Notes: generated from the sequence alone by a model not told the origin. 64,000 bases of DNA from F23-B02 sp946405205 (GCA_946405205.1 CAMJGL010000008.1:20992-84991), one strand, 5' to 3'; positions 8,547-17,314 are shown, counted from the stretch's first letter. Translations and numbers: made by a program.

Positions 8547-9765
8547 AGTTCTGCGTTGCAACAAAGGCATTGAACGCATCGGCGTTGGTGAAATACTCAT
8601 GCTCGCCGGTGGCTGTGTTGAGCGCATAGAACATATAGTTTGTATCGCTCGGCTGCAGCGCCGCCTTTATGGAGGCTATTCCCGGGCTGCATATCGGAGA
8701 GGGAGGAAGCCCCTTGTTTATTCTGGTGTTATACGGGCTGTCCTTTGCAAGCATATCGGCAGTGGGCGCTCCTTTGTGGTCGGGGTACTCATAGAGCGTT
8801 GTTGAGTCGATCTGCAGAGGCCAGTCGCTCTTGAGGCGGTTATAGATGACCGAGGCTATCTTATAGCGGTCGGAATCGTTTGCCGCTTCCTTTTCTATCA
8901 TGGAGGCAATGGTGATTATCTCACGCATTGAATAGCCGCTCTCCTCCTGCCACTTGAGCATCTCCGCGGTGAGCTTATAGTGGAAGCCCTCAAGCAGCTT
9001 GTTGATAGCGGAGGATGCGGGCATTCCCTCATAAAACTCATAGGTATCCGGGAACAGGAAGCCCTCAAGACGGCTCGCCTCGCCCTTCTCAAGTCCTTCA
9101 AGGAAGGAATAGTTGAAGGTCGCGTTTGCGGCGGCGTCCATCAGCTCATCATAGTCGCAAACGCCCTCCTCATCGAGCTTTTTGAATATCTGATTCATGC
9201 TGTAGCCCTCGGGGAAGGTTATCTTCTTCGTCACCATCGCTCCCGAGCCGGAGGTCATTTTCTTTATAAGCGCCTTATAGTCATAGACCGCCTTGAGCTC
9301 ATATGTGCCGGGGTCTATCTTCTCATCGGCACTATACACTGAGGCGAATATTTTAAACAGCCACTTGTACTTTATTATCCCCTGTTCCTTGAGCTCATCG
9401 GCAACATAGCCGATATCGGCATAGTGCTCCTTCTTGGTCTTCTTGTTGCCGTCTTCATCCTCGTACTCGACCTCCTCGTACGTGAAGCTGTCCTTGGGGA
9501 GGGTTATCGTGGCAATGGTATCGGACGCTTTGAAGCCCAAAACGTCCGTCGCGGCAGCCCACGCAAGGCACGCGAGGATAACGCTGACGCTGATGACGAA
9601 CAGGAAATACAGAGCGCCGCCCATAAGCCCTCTTTTACCGTCCTCATTCTTGCCGGAGGGCTTATGCGCTCCCTTATTCTCGGGGCTTATCTTTATCTTC
9701 TTTGTCTTATCGTCATCATTTTTCTTATTAAATATTGCGTCGAAATCTACATTCTTATCAGCCAT
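8539..9765 (-). CDS. mltG: Endolytic transglycosylase MltG
   Basis: MltG cuts nascent peptidoglycan strands and sets glycan length. From the ATG at 9765, with AAAGGAG just upstream, it has 408 residues. A charged cytoplasmic N-terminus (about 1-45) is followed by one membrane segment (LYFLFVISVSVILACLAWA) and an extracellular YceG domain with a LysM-like part. The catalytic Glu is in IASMIEKEA, and the PSPICSPGIASI segment is the family-typical C-terminal signature. A longer in-frame start at 9810 has no good binding site. The stop overlaps the U32 gene start. Confidence 0.94.
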   Translation of the reverse strand: MADKNVDFDAIFNKKNDDDKTKKIKISPENKGAHKPSGKNEDGKRGLMGGALYFLFVISVSVILACLAWAAATDVLGFKASDTIATITLPKDSFTYEEVEYEDEDGNKKTKKEHYADIGYVADELKEQGIIKYKWLFKIFASVYSADEKIDPGTYELKAVYDYKALIKKMTSGSGAMVTKKITFPEGYSMNQIFKKLDEEGVCDYDELMDAAANATFNYSFLEGLEKGEASRLEGFLFPDTYEFYEGMPASSAINKLLEGFHYKLTAEMLKWQEESGYSMREIITIASMIEKEAANDSDRYKIASVIYNRLKSDWPLQIDSTTLYEYPDHKGAPTADMLAKDSPYNTRINKGLPPSPICSPGIASIKAALQPSDTNYMFYALNTATGEHEYFTNADAFNAFVATQNYD

Positions 9766-9923
9766 AGATATCTCCTTTGCCGGTTGTAACCTGATTTGCC
9801 TTTGCGGCATAATATATCACAGACGCAGTTATCGCTGCGTGCTTGTGGGATACTTATCGCGTCATCAGTCCGCCGCGCCGGACACAGACCACGGAATTTT
9901 TTCGCGCGGGGAAAGGTCATTTT

Positions 9924-10046
9924 ATGTTCTGCAATAACAACAGCTGCATCTGGATCATCCTTATCCTCATAATCATCTTCTGCTGCGGCGGCAATTGCGG
10001 CGGCAACTGCGGCTGCAACAACAACGACTGCGGCTGCGGCTGCTAA
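9924..10046 (+). CDS. Small cysteine-rich membrane peptide (40 aa)
   Basis: A 40-residue peptide starting MFCNNNSCIWII. A short polar Asn/Cys head is followed by a hydrophobic stretch (about residues 9-19) and a Cys/Gly/Asn-rich tail ending DCGCGC, with ten Cys in all. GGAAAGG precedes the ATG at 9924. Similar tiny proteins occur in gut Clostridia and are sometimes labelled chorion-class high-cysteine protein by automatic annotation; no function is known to me. It stands alone, opposite its neighbours, and has its own terminator. An in-frame extension to 9843 lacks a ribosome-binding site and is not used. Confidence 0.75.
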   Translation: MFCNNNSCIWIILILIIIFCCGGNCGGNCGCNNNDCGCGC

Positions 10047-10055
10047 GTCTGCGGG

Positions 10056-10082
10056 GAGGCTCCTTTTGGAGCCTCTTCTTTC
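10056..10082. terminator. Terminator after the Cys-rich peptide gene
   Basis: Perfect 8-bp stem GAGGCTCC/GGAGCCTC with loop TTTT, followed on the plus strand by TTCTTTCC. It sits between two convergent genes and may serve both. Confidence 0.75.
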
Positions 10083-10084
10083 CA

Positions 10085-10606
10085 TTATGCGTCAGATATA
10101 ACAGCGCTGACACGGGCGTCGGTACTCTCAGTGGGAATACGATCCTCTAAAAGCCGCGCTCTGCAAAGGCAGACGCTGAAGCAGGGATGTTCCGAGAGAT
10201 AGCGGTCGTAATAGCCCGCGCCGTGGCCGAGGCGGTCATTATATTTGTCACAGCACAGGGCCGGCACGATGATGATATCGTCCTTTTCCGGCGTTGCTGT
10301 ATCACCCGCGGCAGGCTCCGGGATCCCGAATTTTCCGGGTACAAGCCCGTCGAGGCCGTCGGCAAGCCGAAAGTGCATATGCCCGCCGTCGCCGCTCACC
10401 GGCAGAGCCACCCGACGTCCGTCCCGGATGGCGGCGCGTATAAGCGCGTGGGTCGATACCTCGCGCCCCACACTGTAATAAGCGAAAACAGTTTTCGCGT
10501 TTTTATACTGCGGGAGCTCCGAGAGCTTTTTCGCGATGGCAGCATCGCTTTGCTCGATATAGCCCTGCTCAAGGCTGCAAAGCTCCGCTTGCTTTCGGGC
10601 TCGCAT
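10085..10606 (-). CDS. 5-formyltetrahydrofolate cyclo-ligase
   Basis: The enzyme converts 5-formyl-THF to 5,10-methenyl-THF using ATP and rescues the folate pool. Recognisable parts are KTVFAYYSVGREVST, the PVSGDGGHMHF strand region, and the C-terminal signature RLGHGAGYYDRYL. I chose ATG 10606, giving 173 residues, because AAGGAG lies upstream and this begins just after the tmk stop at 10623. An alternative ATG at 10675 would overlap tmk by 53 bases and add an N-terminus (MKSMRKSTLSS) unlike the family. It is last in a tagA-tmk-cyclo-ligase run. Confidence 0.88.
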   Translation of the reverse strand: MRARKQAELCSLEQGYIEQSDAAIAKKLSELPQYKNAKTVFAYYSVGREVSTHALIRAAIRDGRRVALPVSGDGGHMHFRLADGLDGLVPGKFGIPEPAAGDTATPEKDDIIIVPALCCDKYNDRLGHGAGYYDRYLSEHPCFSVCLCRARLLEDRIPTESTDARVSAVISDA

Positions 10607-10622
10607 GAGCGCCTTGCGCTCC

Positions 10623-11297
10623 TTAACGCTGCAGGGCGTCTTTGATGATAGAGTAGATTTCCTCATGCTTTTCATCGATCTCGCGCTCCGCGCCGTCCTT
10701 CATGAACGGTATTCTCGTCCAGCCGTAATAATCGGCAGCCTTATCCGCGACACGCAGGCAGTTTTCAAGATACCGAACGTCCTTTTCGTGGATATCCGCG
10801 CTCGTATGTGTTTTCTCCTGACGGTGCTTCATGCGCGCAAGAGAGGTTTTAAGGTCCACGTCAAGATAAATGACGAGGTCGGGCTTGGGAAGTTCCAGCT
10901 TAACATATTCAAAGTCATACAGCCACTCAAAGAAATGCTCGAGCTCCTCGTTCTTGAGCTTCGCGCCCTGATGCACGGCGTTTGACGTCGTATAGCGGTC
11001 GGAAAGAATAAAGCCTCCCTCGTTGTAGATGCCGCCCCAGTCGGTGCGGTAAGCCGCTACCCTGTCAACGGCGAAGAAGGTGGACGCGATATATGCGTTC
11101 ACATCGGCGGGGTTTGAGCCGAACTCTCCGCCGAGGTACATCCGTATGAGCGAGGAGCTTTCCTTATCGTATCTGGGGAAAACAATGTGGTTATATGCTA
11201 TGCCTTCCGCCTCCAGCCGCTGGCACACCCTGCGGTAATGGGCGGATTTGCCGCTGCCGTCAATTCCCTCGAATACAATAAGCTTACCCTTTTCCAT
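10623..11297 (-). CDS. tmk: dTMP kinase (thymidylate kinase)
   Basis: A 224-residue nucleoside monophosphate kinase with P-loop EGIDGSGKS at about residues 9-17 and a DR motif in LSDRYTTSNAVHQ. The lid region KHRQEKTHT is rich in basic residues and somewhat longer than in the classic enzyme, a variant I have seen in Clostridia. It makes dTDP for DNA synthesis. It overlaps the glycosyltransferase gene by 14 bases, so the pair is probably coupled. Confidence 0.9.
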   Translation of the reverse strand: MEKGKLIVFEGIDGSGKSAHYRRVCQRLEAEGIAYNHIVFPRYDKESSSLIRMYLGGEFGSNPADVNAYIASTFFAVDRVAAYRTDWGGIYNEGGFILSDRYTTSNAVHQGAKLKNEELEHFFEWLYDFEYVKLELPKPDLVIYLDVDLKTSLARMKHRQEKTHTSADIHEKDVRYLENCLRVADKAADYYGWTRIPFMKDGAEREIDEKHEEIYSIIKDALQR

Positions 11298-12024
11298 TGA
11301 AAAACTTCCTTAATCTTTTTGCCCACGCCTTCACGAGGAACAGCGGGAGCTTTGCTATCCTTTTAAAGCGCCAGGGTTCCTTTAAGCAGCGGTAAAGCCA
11401 CTCAAGATTCAGATCCTGCCAGATTTTCGGCGCTCTTTCCACCGTTCCGGCAAAAACGTCCAGCGAACCGCCGAGACCGGCCATGAGCCCCACGTCGAGC
11501 ATGGGCGCGTTTCTCGACATCCATATCTCCTGCTTCGGGGCGCCGAGACACACCATCAGGAAATCGGGCTTTGCGGCGTTGATCTTCGCCACGACCGGCG
11601 CATTCTCTTTAAAATATCCGTCGTTTGTGCCGCAGATATTTATCCCGGGATACTTCTTCCTTATCTGCTCGGCGGCAAGCTCGGCAACTCCGGGCTTTGC
11701 GCCCAGAAGAAACGCTGACTTCCCGCTCACGGCAAGGTATTCGAGTATCGCCTCTCCTATCTCGATGCCCGGCAGCCGCTCTTTCAGCGGCGTTCCGAGT
11801 ATCCTGGCCGCCTTTACAACGCCTATGCCGTCCGGGATCACGAGATCGGCATTCTCAAGAGCTTCCATGAGCTCGGCATTATCCCACGCTGCCATAACTA
11901 TCTCCGGATTGGGAGTAGCCATATATGCGGCTCTGTGCTCATCTATGAGCTTTTTGCATAATTCGATTGCATTGTCTTTCGTCAGGTCGTCAAAGCCGAC
12001 GCCCAACACATCTATTCTGTTCAA
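11284..12024 (-). CDS. tagA: WecG/TagA/CpsF family glycosyltransferase
   Basis: A 246-residue GT26 enzyme. Landmarks are ATPNPEIVMAA near the N-terminus with LVIPDGIGVV following, and the CLGAPKQEIWM signature. The C-terminal basic amphipathic tail (RFKRIAKLPLFLVKAWAKR) is the membrane-association segment seen in TagA. In relatives it adds N-acetylmannosamine to lipid-linked GlcNAc, the committed step of wall teichoic acid or related polymers. No other teichoic acid gene is nearby, so the acceptor is unknown. Its ATG overlaps the sirtuin stop as ATGA. Confidence 0.9.
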   Translation of the reverse strand: MNRIDVLGVGFDDLTKDNAIELCKKLIDEHRAAYMATPNPEIVMAAWDNAELMEALENADLVIPDGIGVVKAARILGTPLKERLPGIEIGEAILEYLAVSGKSAFLLGAKPGVAELAAEQIRKKYPGINICGTNDGYFKENAPVVAKINAAKPDFLMVCLGAPKQEIWMSRNAPMLDVGLMAGLGGSLDVFAGTVERAPKIWQDLNLEWLYRCLKEPWRFKRIAKLPLFLVKAWAKRLRKFFNGKG

Positions 12025-12737
12025 AGCTGACTGAAAACCTTTCCTATTTTTTCGTTTATAACAAGATCAGCCTCATCGTCGTAAGGCGTCCGGCTGAGGT
12101 TAACGAGCGCGAGCTTATTTCCCCGGTAATAGTTTATAAGCCCTGCCGCGGGATAGACATTCAGGCTCGTTCCGCCTATGATGAGCACCTCGGCCTCGGA
12201 TATGACCCGTATGGCCTCGGAGACGACGGCATCATCAAGGGGTTCTTCATAAAGCACGATATCGGGCCTTATCACGCCGCCGCAGGAGCAGCGTGGAACG
12301 CCCTCGCCACGGTTCATTTTATCCGCCGGATAGGGTCTTCCGCACGCGGAGCAGTAGCTGCGCAGGATGCTTCCGTGAAGCTCCAGCACCTTTTTGCTGC
12401 CCGCCGCCTGATGCAGGCCGTCAATATTCTGAGTGACGACGGCTCTGAGCTTTCCCGCCTTTTCAAGCTCCGCAAGCTTCAGGTGCGCCGCGTTGGGCTT
12501 AACTCCGTCGATAACGAGCTTTTCCCGATGAAAGCGGTAGTACTCCTCGGGGTATTTTACAAAGAACGTATGGCTGAGGATGGTCTCGGGCGGGTACTTC
12601 CACTTCTGGTTGTACAGGCCGTCGACACTGCGGAAATCGGGTATGCCACTCTCCGTACTCACGCCCGCGCCGCCGAAGAACACGACATTGTCGCTCTCGT
12701 CAATCCATTTTTTAAGCAGCATGATTTTTTCGTCCAT
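12021..12737 (-). CDS. NAD-dependent protein deacylase (SIR2 family)
   Basis: A 238-residue sirtuin. NAD-binding GAGVSTESGIPDFRS lies near residues 24-38, followed by QNIDGLHQAAG and the catalytic His in ELHGSI. A zinc site of four Cys (CSAC ... CSC) is complete. It removes acyl groups from lysines with NAD+. ATG 12737 is preferred over an in-frame GTG at 12746 because AGGAGT sits at the right distance and the GTG falls inside that site. It has its own promoter and heads the run through tagA, tmk and the cyclo-ligase. Confidence 0.92.
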   Translation of the reverse strand: MDEKIMLLKKWIDESDNVVFFGGAGVSTESGIPDFRSVDGLYNQKWKYPPETILSHTFFVKYPEEYYRFHREKLVIDGVKPNAAHLKLAELEKAGKLRAVVTQNIDGLHQAAGSKKVLELHGSILRSYCSACGRPYPADKMNRGEGVPRCSCGGVIRPDIVLYEEPLDDAVVSEAIRVISEAEVLIIGGTSLNVYPAAGLINYYRGNKLALVNLSRTPYDDEADLVINEKIGKVFSQL

Positions 12738-12759
12738 AACGCTCACTCCTAATTGAGTT

Positions 12760-12788
12760 ATTATACATCATTTGTTTTTCCTAATCAA
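12760..12788 (-). promoter_or_regulatory. Promoter of the sirtuin-tagA-tmk run
   Basis: TTGATT (783-788 of 12.7 kb) and TATAAT (12760-12765) are separated by 17 bases on the minus strand. The -35 shares its first bases with the end of the preceding HAD gene. The leader to the ATG is only about 16 bases. Confidence 0.75.
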
Positions 12789-13599
12789 GAAAATATTGCT
12801 CAACAGCGGCGGCGACGCCCTCGCTGTCGCAGTTGGGCGCGATAACATCCGCAATGGCCTTGACTTTATCGCTGCCGTTTGCCATTGCTATCTTTAAGCC
12901 CGCCGATGCCAGCATATCCTCGTCATTTTCGGCATCGCCTATTGCGATGCACTCGGACAGTTCAATGCCGAGCTTGCCGCACAGTGCCCTGAGCCCCCTC
13001 GCCTTGCTGACTCCGGAGGCATTTATCTCAAGAGAACGGCTCGTGCGCGTGGTGAAGGTGACGGGCAGCTCCTTTACCCTTTCGTACACCTCATCGGCCT
13101 CGCAGTCGTTGTCGAAAAAGAGATTGAGCTTTTCAACTCTGTCGGGGTTTTCCATGAAATACGCGAATGCGTCTTCGACCGCGGTCATACCGATGCGGTA
13201 TACCGGCCGGTAATACGCAAGGCCGAAGTCCGCGCAGCTTTCAATGCACCATGAGCTGCTGTAGGTCTTATCATTTATGAAGATAATGGGCATCACACTG
13301 CATCCGGCGGCCGCCGCGATGATGTGCTTCACCGTTTCCGCGTCCATCGTCTCGTACAGGAGCTTTTCGCCGGTCTTCAGGTCTATCACCGAGGCGCCGC
13401 TGGCTGTGACCGCGTAGCGCATGCCCTTGACCATGTCGATATAGGGCTTTATGAGACTTATGCTGCGTCCGGTCGAGAACACGACCGTCTTCCCCTGCCC
13501 TATCGCCTTTTCCATGGCTGCGACGGTACGAGGCGTGAGCTCCTTTTTTGTGTTCAATGCGGTGCCGTCCATATCGGCGGCCAAAAGCTTATACTTCAT
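12781..13599 (-). CDS. HAD superfamily (Cof-type) hydrolase
   Basis: A 272-residue class IIB HAD phosphatase. Motif I is ADMDGTALN with the nucleophile Asp at residue 9, motif II FSTGRS, and motif IV GDAENDEDML. The cap domain occupies roughly residues 80-190. Such proteins dephosphorylate sugar phosphates or flavin-type substrates; the substrate cannot be read from sequence. The start overlaps the glycosylase stop as ATGA. No terminator separates it from the sirtuin gene, but a new promoter lies at its end. Confidence 0.9.
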   Translation of the reverse strand: MKYKLLAADMDGTALNTKKELTPRTVAAMEKAIGQGKTVVFSTGRSISLIKPYIDMVKGMRYAVTASGASVIDLKTGEKLLYETMDAETVKHIIAAAAGCSVMPIIFINDKTYSSSWCIESCADFGLAYYRPVYRIGMTAVEDAFAYFMENPDRVEKLNLFFDNDCEADEVYERVKELPVTFTTRTSRSLEINASGVSKARGLRALCGKLGIELSECIAIGDAENDEDMLASAGLKIAMANGSDKVKAIADVIAPNCDSEGVAAAVEQYFLD

Positions 13600-14405
13600 T
13601 TATCTCTACCTTTGCTTCTTGCGTAATAAAAGATGTACTGCTGCGCAAGGCCGGCATATTTGCCGAGGCTCTCGGGGTCAAAATCCGCGGGAAAATTCTC
13701 CTTCAGCGCCCGCTTCATCCAGACGTCTATGGGAAAAGCCTCCGTGTGCCTCAGGCCGAAAAGCACAACGCAGTTTGCGACCTTCTCGCCTATGCCGCGT
13801 ATGCTCCTCAGCGCCTTTATCGCGTCCTTGTAACCGCAGTCCTTCAGTGCCTCAAGGTCGAGCTGACCTCCTGCCACCGCACGGGCGGCGGCAATGATAT
13901 ACTCGGCTCTGTAGCCCGAGCGGATGCAGGCAAGCTCCTCAGGTTCAAGGAGAGCCAGCTTTTGCGCCGTCGGGAAGCTGTAGAATATCTTCTCCCCTAC
14001 AATTATCTCGTCGCCGAAGCTTTCACACAGGCGCTCGACGATGCCCTTGATGCGGCTTATGTTGTTGCACTGCGATATGATGAACGAGCACAGCGCTTCC
14101 CAGCTGTCCTGACGCAGTATGCGTATACCCATGCCGTATTCGGTGCAGGCTTCAAGATATTCACCCGTAAATGATTTGCTGATGCTCGCATAATCCGTTT
14201 CGAGGTCAAAATACTCCGTCCAGAGCGTTTCCGGCGCGTCTGATATTATGTAAACCATTCCGTCTTCAACACTGACTTCGGCATAGTGACCCGATACAAC
14301 GCCGCGGTACACGCCGCTTTCATCGGCATTCCAGCGGAAGCACTGCCCGCACTCGAAGGTTTTTACAATATCAAGGCTTTTCGCATCGCACAGTTTGAGC
14401 TTCAT
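13596..14405 (-). CDS. ogg: 8-oxoguanine DNA glycosylase/AP lyase (OGG1-like)
   Basis: A 269-residue HhH-GPD enzyme with the OGG_N domain: the N-terminus has FECGQCFRW, a hallmark of the Ogg1 group. The helix-hairpin-helix is IRGIGEKVANCV with the Schiff-base Lys, and the catalytic Asp is in AFPIDVWMKR. It excises 8-oxoguanine opposite C and nicks the strand. ATG 14405 has GAGGTG upstream. An earlier ATG at 14432 would lie at the predicted transcription start and is unlikely. Confidence 0.92.
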   Translation of the reverse strand: MKLKLCDAKSLDIVKTFECGQCFRWNADESGVYRGVVSGHYAEVSVEDGMVYIISDAPETLWTEYFDLETDYASISKSFTGEYLEACTEYGMGIRILRQDSWEALCSFIISQCNNISRIKGIVERLCESFGDEIIVGEKIFYSFPTAQKLALLEPEELACIRSGYRAEYIIAAARAVAGGQLDLEALKDCGYKDAIKALRSIRGIGEKVANCVVLFGLRHTEAFPIDVWMKRALKENFPADFDPESLGKYAGLAQQYIFYYARSKGRDK

Positions 14406-14439
14406 CTTGCACCTCAGGGGAAAGTCATACATATCGGCA

Positions 14440-14468
14440 ATTATATAACATAAGCTCTGTTTTTACAA
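14440..14468 (-). promoter_or_regulatory. Promoter of ogg-HAD
   Basis: TTGTAA (14463-14468) and TATAAT (14440-14445) on the minus strand, 17 bases apart. The predicted start falls near 14433. Confidence 0.75.
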
Positions 14469-14473
14469 GCAGC

Positions 14474-14502
14474 TTGCATGAGTGCGGAAAATATGCGATA
14501 AT
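14474..14502 (+). promoter_or_regulatory. Promoter of the CoA-transferase gene
   Basis: TTGCAT (14474-14479), a 17-base spacer ending in TGC (extended -10), and GATAAT (14497-14502). It is back to back with the ogg promoter, only 5 bases apart, so regulation of the two may interact. Confidence 0.65.
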
Positions 14503-14557
14503 GAATTATTCTTTGCACCCTGCGCGCAGACGCATTTCCGTAGATTTGGAGGTCGCT

Positions 14558-15892
14558 ATGGACTTTATAAGCGAATATAAACGCAAGCTTTGCAGTGCTG
14601 AGGAGGCCGTCAGCTGCGTAAAGGACGGGGACTGGGTGGAATACACCTCAAACCTCGGTTATCCCGCCGCGCTGGATCTGGCTTTATCAAAGCGGAAAGA
14701 CGAGCTGCACCATGTCAAGATCCGCGGCAATCTTATGTTCGGCCCGGTCCACGTCGCCGAGTGCGATCCCACTCAGGAGCACTTTGTGTACAACACATGG
14801 CACTGCTCGGGCTATGAACGCAGGCTCTGCGACAAGGGGCTGGCCTTTTTTGAGCCGATGATCTTCAGAAATCTCGAGTGGTACTACAAAAATTTTCTTA
14901 CCTCAAACGTCTTTATGGCGACAGTTTCCGACATGGACAGCGAGGGCTATTTCTACTTTGGTACCTCCCTCGGGCTTTCAAAGTGTATCGCCGATAATTC
15001 AGACATCGTGATAGTCGAGGTAAACCGCAATATGCCGCGCATATGGGGCAGCGACGCGGTCAGGATACACATATCCGAGGTCGATCACATTGTCGAGAGC
15101 GGAGATCCTCCGCTGTACGAGATGCCGAATCCCGCTCCGTCCGAGACCGATGTCAAGATCGCAAATCTTGTCCTGCCGCACATCTGCGACGGCGCGACAA
15201 TACAGCTCGGGATAGGCGGTATGCCTAATGCGCTCGGCAGGCTCATAGCCGAAAGCGACCTCAAGGATCTCGGCATGCACACGGAGCTGTGCTCGGACGG
15301 CTATCTTGCGATGTTCAGGGCCGGAAAGCTCACGAACGCGAAAAAGAGCCTGCACCGCGGCGTCGGCATACTCGGTATTCTGCTCGGCAGCCACGAGCTG
15401 AACGAATGGGCAAGCGAAAATCCCGCCGCTGCGGGCTATCCCCTTTCCTATGTCAACGACCCCTACGTTATCGCGCAGAACGATAACATGATATCCATAA
15501 ACGCCTGCATCTCCGCCGATCTTTACGGTCAGGTGTGCTCGGAAAGCTCCGGCACGAGGCAGATAAGCGGCACCGGCGGCCAGCTTGATTTCGTCACCGG
15601 CGCTTCCATGAGCCGCGGGGGAAAATCCTTCATCTGCATGACGAGCACCTTCACCGACCGCGAGGGCAATATGCGCAGCCGCATAGTTCCAAGCTTCTGC
15701 GGCGACATCGTCACGACCCCCAGGAGCCAGGTATACTATCTTGCGACCGAGTACGGCGTCGTCAATCTCGCCGGTCTCACCACATGGGAGCGGGCCGACG
15801 CGCTCATCGGCATTGCACACCCCGATTTCAGGGACGAATTGATCAAGGCGGCCGAGGCTCAGCGTATCTGGCTGCCGTCAAACAAGAGGTAA
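14558..15892 (+). CDS. Acetyl-CoA hydrolase/transferase family protein (butyryl- or 4-hydroxybutyrate-CoA:acetate CoA-transferase type)
   Basis: A 444-residue class I CoA-transferase. The conserved GIGGMPNALG, the catalytic-Glu region MHTELCSDG, and the C-terminal segments SSGTRQISGTGGQLDF and TEYGVVNLAG are intact, with IAHPDFRDEL near the end. In anaerobic Clostridia this family makes butyrate or acetate by swapping CoA between butyryl-CoA (or 4-hydroxybutyryl-CoA) and acetate. I cannot decide between these substrates by eye. The ATG at 14558 follows TTTGGAGG; the longer frame upstream contains the promoter. No butyrate pathway genes are in view. Confidence 0.85.
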   Translation: MDFISEYKRKLCSAEEAVSCVKDGDWVEYTSNLGYPAALDLALSKRKDELHHVKIRGNLMFGPVHVAECDPTQEHFVYNTWHCSGYERRLCDKGLAFFEPMIFRNLEWYYKNFLTSNVFMATVSDMDSEGYFYFGTSLGLSKCIADNSDIVIVEVNRNMPRIWGSDAVRIHISEVDHIVESGDPPLYEMPNPAPSETDVKIANLVLPHICDGATIQLGIGGMPNALGRLIAESDLKDLGMHTELCSDGYLAMFRAGKLTNAKKSLHRGVGILGILLGSHELNEWASENPAAAGYPLSYVNDPYVIAQNDNMISINACISADLYGQVCSESSGTRQISGTGGQLDFVTGASMSRGGKSFICMTSTFTDREGNMRSRIVPSFCGDIVTTPRSQVYYLATEYGVVNLAGLTTWERADALIGIAHPDFRDELIKAAEAQRIWLPSNKR

Positions 15893-15897
15893 ATCAA

Positions 15898-16455
15898 ATG
15901 AATACAAGTTCTTTACAGTTCGGAAGACCGGACGATTTCAGCGGCAGACTTCCAAAGGAACAGCGCTGCTATGAGCTGCTCGATTCCCTCGGCGTCGAAT
16001 ACGCAAGGGTAGATCACGAGCACGCCGACACCATCGAGGCCTGTCACGAGATAGAGAGCACCCTCGGCGCTTCTATCTGCAAAAACCTTTTTCTTACCAA
16101 CCGGCAGCAGACCGAGTTTTATCTCCTGCTCATGCCCGGGGACAAACCCTTCAAGACCAAGCTTCTGTCAAAGCAGATCGGCACCGCCCGTCTTTCCTTC
16201 GCCTCACCCGAGCACATGGAGCAGTATCTCGATATAACTCCCGGCTCCGTCAGCGTTCTGGGGCTCATGAACGACGGAGGAAAGGTTCATCTCGTCATAG
16301 ACCGCGACCTTCTCAAGGACGAGTTTATAGGCTGCCACCCATGCATAAACACCTCGACCCTGAGGCTCAGGACCGAGGACGTCATAGGAAAGCTTTTGCC
16401 CGCGGTCGGGCACGAATACGCTCTTGTTGAGCTTCCGTGGGAGATAGATGAATGA
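15898..16455 (+). CDS. Prolyl-tRNA editing protein (YbaK/ProX family)
   Basis: A 185-residue trans-editing domain protein. The core runs from YELLDSLGVEYARVDHEHADT to the C-terminal GCHPCINTSTLRL, where GxHPxxN is the signature of the ProX/PrdX group that hydrolyses Ala-tRNA-Pro. The conserved Lys of the YbaK fold is in ICKNLFLTN. ATG 15898 is five bases after the CoA-transferase stop, with AAGAGGT as ribosome-binding site. It overlaps the nucleosidase start by 4 bases. Confidence 0.88.
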   Translation: MNTSSLQFGRPDDFSGRLPKEQRCYELLDSLGVEYARVDHEHADTIEACHEIESTLGASICKNLFLTNRQQTEFYLLLMPGDKPFKTKLLSKQIGTARLSFASPEHMEQYLDITPGSVSVLGLMNDGGKVHLVIDRDLLKDEFIGCHPCINTSTLRLRTEDVIGKLLPAVGHEYALVELPWEIDE

Positions 16456-17108
16456 AGATAGGTATTTTGTGCGCATGTCCGGCGGAATTTGCGCCTTACG
16501 AAAAGCTGATCGCCGGAAAAGCTGTCGAACATAGAGGCTGCCTTGTGCTTGAGGGAAAGCTCTGCGGCAGGGACGCCGCGGTCATCTGCTGCGGTCTCGG
16601 CAAGGTCAACGCCGCCATCGGCTCCGCCCTGCTGATAAATGATTTTTCCGCTGACAGGGTAGTGCTCAGCGGCGTTGCTGGAGCGCTGGCCGAGGGACTG
16701 CGCATAGGTGACACGGTGATGGTAACGGATACGCTGTACCACGATCTCGACGCCGGGCTTCTCACGGGCTATCACCCGAGCCCCATCGAGCCCGTGTTTC
16801 AGTGCGATCCCGAGCTTATCGGGCTTGCAAAAGCCCTGCCCATGCATTTCGGCAGGACCGTCACCGGCGACAGCTTTATCGAGGACGAGGGCAGAGCCGA
16901 GCTCATTGAGAGGTTCCACCCCCTCACCTGCGATATGGAGACCGCCGCTGCCGCCCATATGTGCCGCACGCTCGGCATTCCCTTCAATGCCGTCCGCGCC
17001 GTATCCGACACCAGGGAGGAATCCGGTCTGGGCAGCTTTGAAAAGAATGTCGCCTACGCCTCGGAGAGAGCCTGCGATATATTATGTAAACTTATCGAGC
17101 TGATCTGA
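16452..17108 (+). CDS. mtnN: 5'-methylthioadenosine/S-adenosylhomocysteine nucleosidase
   Basis: A 218-residue purine nucleosidase (PNP_UDP_1 fold) that removes adenine from MTA and SAH in the SAM salvage pathway. The N-terminal IGILCACPAEF carries the first catalytic Glu (ACPAE rather than the common AMEEE). CDMETAAAAHMC carries the ribose-binding Glu, and RAVSDTR carries the catalytic Asp. The second half of the usual MGTS motif reads VTGDSFIED. It is last of the plus-strand trio. Futalosine hydrolase is a weaker alternative. Confidence 0.87.
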   Translation: MKIGILCACPAEFAPYEKLIAGKAVEHRGCLVLEGKLCGRDAAVICCGLGKVNAAIGSALLINDFSADRVVLSGVAGALAEGLRIGDTVMVTDTLYHDLDAGLLTGYHPSPIEPVFQCDPELIGLAKALPMHFGRTVTGDSFIEDEGRAELIERFHPLTCDMETAAAAHMCRTLGIPFNAVRAVSDTREESGLGSFEKNVAYASERACDILCKLIELI

Positions 17109-17237
17109 GAGCGTTCTGCATATACGGACGCGCAGCAGAGATGTGCCGTGTATCAAATCGGGCAAGGCTTTAATATGCTGCCATTTGCCGATCTGTACAA
17201 CGGCACTGTAAAGCTTCGTATTTCCTGTTCTTTACAT

Positions 17238-17314
17238 AAAATAACTCCGTGTTTTACCAAAGCAAAACACGGAGTTATTTTAATCACTGTGGACAAGCAC
17301 ACTTGGGTGTGCTT
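17238..17314. terminator. Two hairpins between convergent operons
   Basis: A perfect 18-bp inverted repeat (17238-17255 with 17264-17281, loop ACCAAAGC) has A/T ends and can terminate in both directions. A second 8-bp hairpin AAGCACAC/GTGTGCTT lies at 17295-17314, closer to the oxidoreductase operon end. I see no gene in 17109-17334. Confidence 0.75.

Noticed and set aside
9747..10085. 112-codon Ala/Val-rich minus-strand frame opposite the Cys-rich peptide
   Set aside because: It is the complement of the Cys/Gly-rich repeats, and the plus-strand peptide has the ribosome-binding site and terminator.
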